From Blattamonas nauphoetae (lineage: Eukaryota; Preaxostyla; Oxymonadida): a stretch of DNA of 64,000 nucleotides. Location of the stretch: the NCBI GenBank assembly GCA_033064195.1, contig JARBJD010000003.1, positions 434,001-498,000 on the forward strand, written 5' to 3'. Numbering within the stretch: the stretch's first letter is position 1; each line of letters opens with the position of its first letter. Below are positions 41,726 through 52,220 of the stretch, in pieces. The notes under the pieces were generated by a model. It had not been told where the DNA came from. It worked only from the letters and a program-made list of their open reading frames with translations, and ran no database searches. A program made the translations under genes and the position numbers.

Positions 41726-42936
41726 TCAATGGATGGTATATTCCCAACCTTCAAGAACTTCATTCACTACCGCATTGATCTTTTTTAAGATTGCATTGGC
41801 ATGGACTTCCTCTCCCAAGTAAAACTCCTTCTGACCTGTGGAATCGTCCCGTGCCTTTCCTGTTTCATCATCACTTTCGGGATAAGCATTCACATCATCT
41901 AATTGATTGCTGTTTGATCCACCACCATTTTGTGGATCTCCATGACGAGAAATTGCATCTTGCAGTTTGTCTATCCAGAACTGGTATTCTGCAGCGTTCC
42001 GTGCTTCGAGATGGTATGTCCTTGAACCTTCAGCAACTGTTTCCAGATGGAAAAGATATGGTTTGTCACTGTTCAGATCAGAGCTCGTCAGAATCTTGGC
42101 ACCGCGGATGTCGACTGAGCCCTGTGCCTCAGTTGACTGTTTGAGACGAGAGAAACAAATAACATCAAAGAAACGAAAATCAGACAGTTTTTTCTTTGTA
42201 GTAGGACAAATCTTTGGGACGAAGAATAAACCAGCGCTTTCTCCACTTCCCCCCACTGCCAGCTTCTTTCGTCAACCATCCAGCAAAGAGAGAAGTTGAA
42301 TCGGAAACTCCTTGTCTAAGTATTACCATTAACAGGGAAGAATAAGACAAACTCTTTATCTTCTTTTTTATTCACGCTATGTGAAGAAAACGATGATAAA
42401 AAAAGGACGATACGTTTCCACTGAACTTGCTCTGATGGAAGAAGAAAAGATGACAAGAGTGAGCAATTAAAAGACTGTGAAAGAAGGAGACACATACACT
42501 TGATGCAGTTTTGAGATCCATGTGTCCATGTCTTCCTTTGATTCAGCTTGAGCGAAGAATGTTCGCCCTGCTGATGTAATGACAAAAACATTATCCTTTT
42601 TCTTTGTCTTTTTATCACATTCTGTGATAAAGGAGCCCCGAATCAGAACAACACCCAGAGGTTGAGTTGTGACATCTTCTTTCTCGTAGTAGTTCAAGTT
42701 TCCAGTGGAAGGATCAAGAACAGCCCATCTACGCTTCCAGTTCGTAAAAATCCCTGAACCTCCTTCTTTAAGAATCCATCCTTGAGAAGAAAACGGACAA
42801 GAGAGAAGAGAATCAGTGGAAAGATGAATCTTGGGTATCATGAAGAAATATAGGGATATTTGGATTAAAAGATGAATATAAAGCATTCAAGGGTCGAAAG
42901 GATAAGATTTTCTTTCTCTATACCTTGGTGGCTCAT
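41726..42936 (-). CDS. Tandem pleckstrin-homology (PH) domain protein
   Basis: Model complement(join(41726..42137,42186..42315,42414..42431,42499..42780,42924..42936)), 284 aa. Exon 1 encodes only MSHQ plus one base; exon 3 is 18 nt; total length is divisible by three. PH1 (GWILKEGGSGIFTNWKRRW ... MDTWISKLH) and PH2 (AGWLTKEAGSGGKWRKRWF ... EYQFWIDKLQDAI) each show the K-x-RRW/F start and the invariant C-terminal helix Trp. The basic residues after strand 1 suit phosphoinositide binding, so a membrane-recruited cytosolic adaptor is likely. The last nine codons (EGWEYTIH and stop) lie inside the right palindrome arm. Divergent from the LRR gene, 50 bp between starts. Confidence 0.85.
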
Positions 42937-42986
42937 GAAAAAGAAATAGTGGTTCTTTCTCTGGAAATTGAATTTGCCTTTTGTTC

Positions 42987-44233
42987 ATGACTTCACCTTA
43001 TGAACAAACTCTGAAAACGTCGTATTCACTATTTCATCATGTTTCTACAGATTTCAAACAAACTATCAACAACAGTGTAAAGATAGAAATGTGAAGCCAA
43101 TATCGTCTATACTGACGAAGCTTCGAAACTACACTGCTAAAGAACTATATTTAGATCGGTTTTTCCTGAATATATATTATTCTATCATCTAGATTGACAA
43201 TATCGACACCAATCGGTCCGAATGGAGTTTCTGCTCTTATGAAATCTCTCCCGTTCTATCATCACATTGAACGCCTCAGTTTTTGGAACACACAGATGGA
43301 AGACGAGGGATTATCAGTCTGAAATCTTATTTTCCTCCAATTTGATTATCAAGGAAATACTCGCATTCATAGGAACCACACCCGACCTTTATTCTCTCGA
43401 AATTTGTGATTTACTGCCACTATCATCTTTCTGTTTCTCTTTTTCCTAATTTATTCGGTTCTTAGCCCGTCTCTCCACCTTCTTCCTCTCAAAATCTGAA
43501 TCTCGACTCTCAAATCTTGTCCTGGATCATAGCCCAGTCACTGATGAAGGAATCCAAGCCTTGATTGTATTTTCCGTTGTTTCCGTTTCTCTCATCCCTC
43601 AGCCAGGATTAGTCAGATTTCCACACCTCAAACATCTTTCACTCAACTACTGCTCGCTCACCATTAAAGGCACAGCCCCACTTCTTCTCTCGCTCTTCTC
43701 AGCCACTTCACTCTGTTGTTTGGAGTGTGAATTTCAATGTTCTATTGTTTCAGGGAGCTCCAACTGCAGGGGAATGAGATCGGCTCTGGCCTCCTGGAGC
43801 TCCTCGGCTCCATTCTCGCCTCAACCACAACGCTTCGTTCAATCAACCTCTCTGACACAAACTTGGGCCAAGACCCTGTGGCACATGCAGCTTTTGTCAG
43901 TGGCCTTCGCGCGAACAGGAGTTTGACAAGGATCAACCTTGAACTGAACGACATTGGGGACGCTGCTGCCGTTTGTCTCTTCCTTCTTATCTCGTCCAGG
44001 AGCAATTGTGCTCGATTATTGAATCAGAAAGACGAGACATTTTCTCACTCCGACTCATCGAACGCATCAACCCTTCTATCTTCCAGCGAGTGGTTCAAGC
44101 TGAACAGACAAACCGAATTGAGTCACTTCGGAACGAGAAACCGGACTCTTCAAGTGAAGAAGATGAGATTCCAGAAGGTGTCGCTCCTCATTCCACAGCC
44201 AAACCTCATTATTCGAGGTTACCTCGCAAATAG
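42987..44233 (+). CDS. Leucine-rich-repeat (RNI-like) protein
   Basis: Model join(42987..43018,43051..43158,43193..43316,43354..43405,43466..43566,43603..43724,43754..43970,44000..44233), 329 aa; every phase agrees. About seven long LRRs of ribonuclease-inhibitor type are visible (YLDRLTIS; LSFWNTQMEDEGL; LVLDHSPVTDEG; LSLNYCSLTIKG; LQLQGNEIGSG; INLSDTNLG; INLELNDIGD), then an acidic helical tail (SSSEEDEIPEG). Introns are 28-60 nt and several use weak donors such as GTCGTA, GTCTGA and GTGTGA. Probably a cytosolic protein-interaction scaffold. Confidence 0.8.
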
Positions 44234-44374
44234 AGAATCTTTCTTGACTTTTTTCTCTTCATTTCTCTGTTTCTCATTCTTGCCACTGATGTTTGATGAA
44301 AAAGAAGTGGAAGGTTAACTCTGAGGAATGAAGATGAAGAAACAAGAAAGTGAAGTGTTACCCGAAAACAAAAA

Positions 44375-44785
44375 TTAACTGAAGTACTTTCCACCAATAT
44401 ATTTCACTTTAGCATCAAATGCTGCTGATGTTATCGGAGTGTTCGGTTTGTAGAAAGGATTCAATAAGACCTTCACGTAAAGTTCATGAACATCCTTAAA
44501 GAACGCTTCATATGTAGGTTCCATTTTAGGATTGAAGTTTTCTACATATAACATGAATCTCGAATGGCCAGGAGTTATATATGCAAGAATCTGTCCTCGA
44601 TCAGAAGTGTCTACGGTTCTCAGGAAAGGCGCTGTTCCCTGCCATATTTGCTCATCAACCATGTCTAATGCCGCGTGTATCAGAAAATGATCTTGTCGAT
44701 ACGCTTCATTCAATGCTTCTCCTTTCAGGAAATCAGATTGATAAATCGGGATGTCCCCTTGACCAATGATGACAAGGACTGTCAT
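44375..44785 (-). CDS. TRAPP complex subunit Trs20 / sedlin (TRAPPC2)
   Basis: Single exon, 136 aa, close to the usual 140. The start Met gives MTVLVIIGQGDIPIYQ, matching the family N terminus; the same frame stays open upstream but is unlike sedlin there. Conserved landmarks are HAALDMVDE, TPGHSRFMLY, DVHELYVKVLLNPFY-PN-PI, and SAAFDAKVKYIGGK. Longin-like fold. Family role: adaptor subunit of TRAPP tethering complexes in ER-Golgi traffic and autophagy. Confidence 0.92.
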   Translation of the reverse strand: MTVLVIIGQGDIPIYQSDFLKGEALNEAYRQDHFLIHAALDMVDEQIWQGTAPFLRTVDTSDRGQILAYITPGHSRFMLYVENFNPKMEPTYEAFFKDVHELYVKVLLNPFYKPNTPITSAAFDAKVKYIGGKYFS

Positions 44786-44899
44786 GGGCTGCACAAAGGA
44801 CCAATAAAAAGTAGATATCATATCATGATGAAAAATAAACGAATGATATACAGATATAAAAGAGATCTCTAGATTCCACCCAGCATAGACTTTATCGAG

Positions 44900-46860
44900 A
44901 TGTCGAGCTCCGACAAACCTGATCGAGTGGCACCCAAGGGAGCTCACAATCCTCGTTCGAAGCAAAGCATCAACCGAGTGCAGATGTATCGGGAAAGAGC
45001 CAGTTTGATTCACAACATCACCTTACATACCGTTAATTTCGTTTAGGACGAACAAAGAAAGGAAAATACATCGAGGGATCATTGAAGTTTCACAGCAAAA
45101 AGTCTGCAGCTGGAATTAAAGCTCGTCTTCCACCAGACAAGACATTATTTGGTGGTTCACGATTCGCGCCTCAAAAGGTCCTTCAACAAGTTCGTGATGA
45201 CTATGAAACAGCACAAAACAATCCTTTGTCCGTTGTTTTGACAACAGCAAAGTTTCCAATGAGTCTCATCAAACCAGAAAAGGTTGGTCATTGCACTAAT
45301 TCTTACTCTCCCTCCAGCAAAAACGCATGGATCTTCTTTCAGCTGATTCATTTGCCAATACATTTGGACCTAAATCTCAACGAAAACGTCCAAATATATC
45401 ATTCGATATCCCGACAGATGCTCCTCCAACCGAAAATCCTGCTGAACTGCCTTTCATGGCTAATATCGCCGGATCTACCATGGAACGTGATGAACCAGAA
45501 GATGGACTCTCACTTCTCGTCAAATCTGCAACTGCCAGAGGAGGTATGCATTTTTTCGACTCAATTTCGCTTAGCTAATTACGATGAGGAAAAAGACTCG
45601 AACATTCTGAAAGAAGAAGAATTCAAAGATGCCACACGTCACTCCATGTTCGACAAAGGCCAATCAAAACGAATCTGGAGTGAGTTATACAAAGTGATCG
45701 ATGCCTCAGATGTCATCGCTGTCGTCCTCGATGCTCGCGATGCCTTTGGCACCAGAGCCTATGCGATTGAAAAGTACATCAAGGAGAATGCTCAACACAA
45801 GCATATCATTTTTGTGATGAATAAATGTGATTTAGTGCCAGCGTGGGTCGTGGTATCTTCCCTCCCTTCTTGATCTTCCCAGCGCCACAATAAATACCTC
45901 CTCTCCCAAGAATATCCCACAATCGCCTTCCACGCCAATATTAACAAACCCTTTGGGAAGGATGCCCTCTTTAAGCTTCTCTCTGAAATGCATCGTCTCC
46001 ATCGCGAGAAGAAGACCATCTCGGTCGGCCTTGTGGGCTACCCGAACGTCGGAAAGAGCTCAGTCATCAACACTCTCATGAAGAAGAAGGCGTGCAATGT
46101 CGCTCCCGTCCCTGGTCAGACAAAAGTGTGGCAGTACGTGAAGCTGACCAACGGCATCTTCCTCATCGACTGCCCTGGAATCGTCCCACCATCACACAAA
46201 GACACCGACACGCAGCTCATCCTGAAAGGAGTGGTGCGAGTGGAGAACGTGCAGGACGCATCCATCCACATCCCGTACGTGCTCAGCATCGTCAAGCACG
46301 AGTACATCGAAGCGCTGTACGGTGTGGAGTCCTGGACGAACGCCACAGACTTCTTGGACCAGCTGGCCAAGAAGAAGGGGAAGCTGCTGCAGGGGGGAGA
46401 GTCGAAGATTGATGATGTTGCAAAGATTGTGCTGTCTGACTTCCAACGCGGGAGGATCCCGTTCTTCATTCTGAACAACCAAGAGGGCGAAGTGATCAAC
46501 GAGGAAGGTGTTGGAGACAAGGATGACAAGGAGCTGAACGACGAAGAACTGAACTTTGTTGATGCGAAGGAAGAGGAAGAAGAGTTCCCGATTGAAGAAG
46601 AGGAGGAGGATGATGAGGATGTCCTTGACATGCTCAAACAGAAGAGGAAGGTGAAGAAGGTTCGAAAGAAGGAGAAGGAAAGACACAGCGGAGAGAAGCG
46701 ACGAAAGGAGAGGAGAATGGCAGAGGCAGATGAAGATTCTCAGGAAGAAAAGATAGAAAAACCCAAAAAGAAACGGTCAAAGAAGGAAGAACCAGTCATC
46801 AAAGACAACGAGGACAAGCCAATCATGAAACAGAAAAGGACTCATTCTGAGTTCATGTAA
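44900..46860 (+). CDS. NOG2: Nucleolar GTP-binding protein 2 (Nog2/GNL2)
   Basis: Model join(44900..45002,45047..45282,45318..45543,45575..45846,45883..46860), 604 aa. The circularly permuted GTPase order is plain: G4 NKCDLVP, then after the last intron G1 GYPNVGKSS and G3 DCPG. The preceding FGPKSQRKRPN and FDKGQSKRIWSELYKVIDASD are diagnostic of Nog2. The C terminus is an acidic block followed by Lys-rich sequence, fitting a nucleolar protein. Introns are 31-44 nt. Family role: checkpoint GTPase in 60S subunit maturation and export, functionally next to the Afg2-type ATPase found 20 kb upstream. Divergent from Trs20 with 114 bp between starts. Confidence 0.93.
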
Positions 46861-46990
46861 TATTTTCTTGGATCACCAAGTGATTTTGAGACTCATTTCA
46901 CTGAAATATGAAAGACACATTCATTTTTCCACAATTCGCACGCTCTCTTTCAGAACACTGGAAGCTGGAACGATAAAGTGAGGGTCGATC

Positions 46991-49900
46991 ATGGAGGAAA
47001 TCGGGACTACGTACACGGAGCTTCAGCCGCTCCATTGTGGAGTCTTTGCTTCACCACTTCTGGATAAATCCGAGATTATTCAGATTATCTCAGAGGAGAA
47101 CCTTAATATCGATGTCACAGTCTCTGAGCGAAAAATCTTGTTTACTTTTGAAGGAATGGATGGTCTGAATATCATTTCCCGTAACTTTCCACTAAATAGA
47201 TGTTCTCCTTGAAACACTTGTTACAAAGGACCGACCATCCATTGATGTTGCTCTTCTGTGCTTCTCAATGAAAAATACCCAAACACTTTTTGATCTTCTA
47301 TCTGTCTGACTTTTGCTGTCATTATTTTCTTGGTATAGGTTGCCCATAAACTTAGACTGAATTCAACTGTACCATTTGTGATGGTTGGTGTTCATTCTGA
47401 TGCATGGACAGACACAGAATATTTGGAGTCGATCTACCAGTCCGAAATTCTTGAAAAAGCAGATGTCACAAATAGTATAGTAGCTGATGGACCTGCTCGT
47501 CGATCAGGTCTAACAGCTCTTGTAGAACCAATCCCATCACTCGTTCTTCCGTACGATATCGAAGTCATCCTCCAGGAAACACAATCAGTGGATTGCGTCT
47601 ATCTTCCCAACTTTCCTTGCCATCAAAACGAATTATTTTATGACAAATGGCAGACATTGTTGATGGTTAACAAAGAACTCCAAGTTCAACCTTACGAAGC
47701 CGTTAAACTCCATATGGCTCGTGCAACGAAACCCGAAATTATGTCAGATTTTTGCTACTTTGGATCAACCGCAGATTTCTTCAAGACAATTAATACGCCG
47801 CTTTCTGAAGATGATACATACAAACCAACTCTGGAAAACGAACACAAGGCTTACATTCAATCTGTGATGACCCAAATTGCTCTCGTTGGATACAAACGTT
47901 ATTTGGAAGTGCGTGCACCCAACATCAGTGGCTCTTCTCGGTCACACACCCATCTTCGAAATGAAATCGAAAAAGGTGAAACAATCGCTCTCTCACCTCA
48001 TCGACTCGATCTCCGCTTCAAAGGATTACTCCACTTTCCACCAGTTGAGAAACTTCCACCTCACCCACTTCTTAATGAAGAAACTGTCAACGAACTTATT
48101 CAGTTCCACCAGGACCAAATTGTCATCAAGGCAGGAGCACAAGAGACGCGAGGGGGAGCCAACATGAAGAACCAATCACTCACCGACATTGACATTGCCC
48201 ATGGGTCAGTCTTTGCCGGATCAACGTCTCTTCGACGCCATTCACTCTCTCGAGGGTCGGTCAACCTCTCCCAGCCCATCGACATCGAAACGGGATTCTC
48301 AGACAAGGCTGATGAATTGTTCCCGCAGACGAGTTATGACTTCGTTGAGGAGGTTATCGCCAAGGCATTCACTGGAATCGCCGTTGATCTCAACGAAAGG
48401 GAGAAGGCCCTCCTAGAAAGAAAGGCCCAGTCGAAGAACATCTTCCAGAGAATGCGAATCGACGATGAACTCGAAGAACTTGAACACGAGTCTGAGCGGG
48501 CCATTGTTCCCATCTCGCAACTCCAAAACGAGATGCCGCCCAATCTTTCTCTCCTCTGCTCCGAGCTGGATCTCTCCTACAACGCCATCAAAGCCCTCCC
48601 TCAGAAGTCCATTGCTCAATACAGCCATCTCGTATACCTCAACCTCTCACACAATCCCATCTGCACACTCACCAAGTTTGTCGAATCACTTGGAAATCTC
48701 AAGCGGCTCGACCTGTCCCATTGTTTCTTCACCACATTCAACTTCAACCTCCCCAAGTCGTTAGTTTCACTCAATCTCTCTCACAACCTCCTCAACGACG
48801 AAACTTTCTACAACATCGGAAATATGGACGAAGACCTCACCATCGTCATCAACATCCCAACACTCCAGGAACTGGACCTCTCTTTCAACGAGTTCGTCGG
48901 AATCCCAACCAGCATCGTTGAAATGACGTCTCTGCTGTCACTCAGCATGATTGGGAACAAACTGCGCACCTTCCCAATCGTGCATGTGGGGCACAGCGGA
49001 GCATTCTTCGACAACTTGGAGTACCTCGACATCAGTGGGAATGAGTTTGAGAAGATCGAAATCCCAACCTCGATGACGAAACTGAAATACATCAACTTGC
49101 AGTACAACCAGCTATCTGCCATTCCCAATCTGTCTGTCTTCAAACACACGCAAATGACCGAGCTCAATTTCACAGGGAACAAAATCACACGCCTTCCGTC
49201 CCATCTGTCGGACATCGCACAACTCACTCGTCTCACTCTATCGCACAACAACCTCACCAAGCTTGCTGACTTGATCTACAAGCTGGACAAGTTGGAGTAC
49301 CTCGATCTTAGCCACAACGACTTCAAATACCTCCCAGCTGTCGTCCAACACCTCAAAAAACTGCACACTCTCATCCTCTCTCACAACCTCCTCGAACTGT
49401 ACGCGTCGTCGAGCATGCACATGCCCGAGAGTCTGAAGGTACTCGACCTTTCATCCAACCATCTCCTCACCATCCCCAACTCCATTGGTTTGCTTCATTC
49501 ATTTTCAATCGTTCAGGAAAGCTCAAGGGACTGGAAAAGCTGATAATCCGAGACAACTTCATTCAAACTCTCCCTGTCTCTTTGAAGAACTGCCACGAGT
49601 TGCAAGAAATCGACATTTCCCGCAATCCAATGTTCACCATCCCTGAAGAGATTGATTCAGCCACCCTCACAATCAACATCGCCGAGTATCTTCCCTCGTC
49701 CATTATCATCTTTCTTTAGCTCCCCCCTCTGTTCACGTCTCGATAATGTGACCAAGTTCAGTGCAAAATGGTTCCACAAACAGGTTGAGCGATGCCACAT
49801 CCAATACGGGTACAAATCTGAGCTGGACTCGTACATTGTCTCTTTCAAGGACCCCAACAACGACCTCCCATTCCCACAAGTCTGTGCCAAACTCCAGCCT

Positions 49901-50905
49901 GTTCTGGGCGATGCTTCAGGTTCTGAAAAAACAGAGCTTCGAGAGGAGCTGAGAGTACGCACACCCACTCGCGAGATGCAAACACGAAGAGGCGACCAGG
50001 AAATGCAGAAAATGGGCTTCGACGGCGACGAAGACCAGACTCTGCTCGTTCGAGAGAAAGAACGTCAGACCCGAGTTGGTACCAGGGCAGATCAATCAAA
50101 GGAAAATGATGACCCTACTCCTCAACTGCACAGCGAGAGTGGTGTTCCTGTGTCAAACCCATTGGAGACACTCTCGTCAAACCTCCCACCTCCGCCAGTC
50201 ACATCCAAGCAGGCACGACTGACTGAGGAAGCCGACGAGCAGAGTGCTCTCAAGCAGCGAATTGAGCTGGAGAGACATTACAGAAACAGGCGCAGTTTCC
50301 CTCTCCTCCGCATGCTCGGCGTGGAGATCAACGAAATGAAGAAGTTCTCCAAAACTCAGGAGAAGTCCAAGCGAAACGAGGAACTTGAGAGACTTGTGGA
50401 GGAGGAGAAACTCAGACGTGAGGCCAAAATTAATGAGATGAACAGGAATCGTGCCCGACAGAAGAACGAAATGCAGCGGCAGATGGAACTCGAGAAGAAG
50501 AAGCAACAAGAAAGTCAGCAAAGACAACAAGCCGACCAAGCCAAACAGTCTGCCGAGGCTGAGCGAAGACGGTGGGAGGAAGAGGTTGAAAAGCAAGTTC
50601 AAGAGAAGACGCAGGAGATCCGACAGCAGGAGATGGACAACATGAATCTGGACGACCTTCTCTTTGCACCGGCCACTTCAACCACAGCCCAGCAGAACAA
50701 ATACAATGCAATGAAGCAAAAGGCGAAATTGGATGCTGAGGCAAGAGTGAAGAAGGCTCTCCAGGAGAGACAGGCAGCAGCAGCGGCGGCAGCAGCAGCT
50801 GCAAATACGCAGAATGAGGATGGTGATGATGAGTCTGATGGAGAAGAGGAAAGCGATGAAGAGGAGGAGTCGTATGATGAGTCTGATGAAGAAGCCACTG
50901 AGTAA
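46991..50905 (+). CDS. Degenerate Rho/Ras-like GTPase - LRR - coiled-coil protein
   Basis: Model join(46991..47180,47200..47303,47339..49487,49517..49685,49720..50905), 1265 aa; the first intron is 19 nt. Residues 1-125 resemble a small GTPase: after FEGMDGLN (G3 place), SIDVALLCFSMKN and VPFVMVGVHSDAW (G4 place). The P-loop is not recognisable (FASPLLDKS) and G4 NKxD is VHSD, so nucleotide binding is doubtful. About twelve LRRs follow (48540-49660; LDLSYNAIKALP; LNLSHNLLNDE; LDLSHNDFKYLP). The last 390 residues are charged coiled coil with an Ala run and an acidic Glu/Asp/Ser tail. The architecture recalls Roco/LRR-GTPase proteins with the order inverted. Likely a scaffold at membrane or cytoskeleton. 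Confidence 0.75.
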
Positions 50906-51168
50906 ACCATGATCCATCTCTTAATTTTGTTTTCTTTGCACATCGCTCCTTCAAAATTGTGTTTGTTCGTCATCTTCACCTGTATTCTTTCTGTTGTCTC
51001 CAATTCACAATTACCTATTCGCTTTCAACCTGTTTATCAATGAATTCTGGACACAATACGACAGATGAACAAGTATAAATGAAGATTTGCGGTGAAATGG
51101 TTGGGTGGGATGCAATTTTGTTCGAACAAGAATGTGAAAGAAATTATCGAAAATAAAATGAAAATGGT

Positions 51169-52112
51169 CTACTTAGCAGTCTTTTGACCTTGCTTTGTTG
51201 GCGTTTTTGGAAATGCACTGGTTATTCTCGTTCCAGCAAGTTGATTTGTTTGACGTTTTTCATCCGTTGAGTGTTGAAGTTCTTTTGAGCGCAATTCGGA
51301 TTTTTCCTGTCTCAAAACATTTCGATAGCGTTGTTCCAATCTCGCTGCATCATTGGTACGTTGAATCATTTTTTCTTTCCGTTCCTTTTCAAGACGACGA
51401 ATCAATCCATTCATTTCAACATCCTGCTGACTCTGTAGGGTGAGAAGGGCCTGAGATTTCTTTTTCTTATGAGATTGTTCGTATTTTTGAATCTCTCTTG
51501 CTTCCTATTCGATACATAATTCTTCACAGAGAGAGAAGAGACATACTAATTCGTCTGCTGCAGTTTTGGCTTTTTGGGCTTCAAGAAACCTATAAAAAGT
51601 AAATAATGATGAAATTGGCATACTTCCGTAGTTTTACAAGTTGTCTCTCGGTGGCTCGAAGATTTGCTAACTCCTGTGACGGAATCATTTCATGTTCTTT
51701 TTGCGAGTCAAAAAGTGCAGCATAATCCTCCAATTCACGAGAATGTTGTTGCTTCGATTTTGAGAGGACACCATCATGATAAAATGAGTAAAGTACCAAA
51801 AGATACCTTGAGATTTGCGATTTGAGTATTTGCGTTTTCTTCAAATTCTACCATCGCATGGTCCCACTCTTCTGCGAATTGTTGAACCATATCTTGATAA
51901 GTTTGCTCAAGTTCTTGCTCTCTTTTTTTGTAATCTTTGGATATAGCAGTTTTTTGGATTGTGGAGAGTTGCTTTCGAAGTTCATCTACCTTTTTCTGGA
52001 GTTTGTCACATTCGACGTACTGTTGCTTTCCAATACAGACGTCAATCTTCGCAAGACACATGTCAATTTGTTGTTGGACATCCTCTGGCGATTGACGCTT
52101 CGTGTGTGACAT
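51169..52112 (-). CDS. Coiled-coil protein
   Basis: Model complement(join(51169..51504,51547..51589,51624..51751,51807..52112)), 270 aa, length divisible by three. The protein is almost wholly charged coiled coil (KLQKKVDELRKQLSTIQK; RATERQLVKLRK; LIRRLEKERKEKMIQR) with a short basic tail TPTKQGQKTAK. The second exon's acceptor (TCGAAG) is weak and lacks a clean polypyrimidine tract. No specific family recognised; cytoskeletal or flagellar proteins often look like this. Divergent from the next gene with 108 bp between starts. Confidence 0.6.
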
Positions 52113-52220
52113 GGAAGCGTCTTTGAATGACCCATCATCGAAAAAGAAAAGCCGTCCACCCTGTTATTTTCAAGTATCAATTCATTCAAACTCTTCTCTT
52201 GAGAGAACGATTTTCTTTGG

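Larger units (their letters stand above)
41164..41753 (-). repeat. Right arm of 590-bp inverted repeat
   Basis: Reverse complement of 37518-38107. The outer 28 bases include the last codons and stop of the tandem PH gene (41726-41753), so a piece of host coding sequence is part of the duplicated arm. Confidence 0.95.

Noticed and set aside
37518-41753. Retroelement with long terminal repeats
   Set aside because: The 590-bp repeats are inverted, not direct, and there is no reverse transcriptase, integrase or capsid-like coding sequence.
42988-43150. LRR gene start at the internal Met codons downstream
   Set aside because: The 42987 start with a 32-nt intron joins in phase to an exon reading straight into the first LRR, whereas later starts cut off this repeat.
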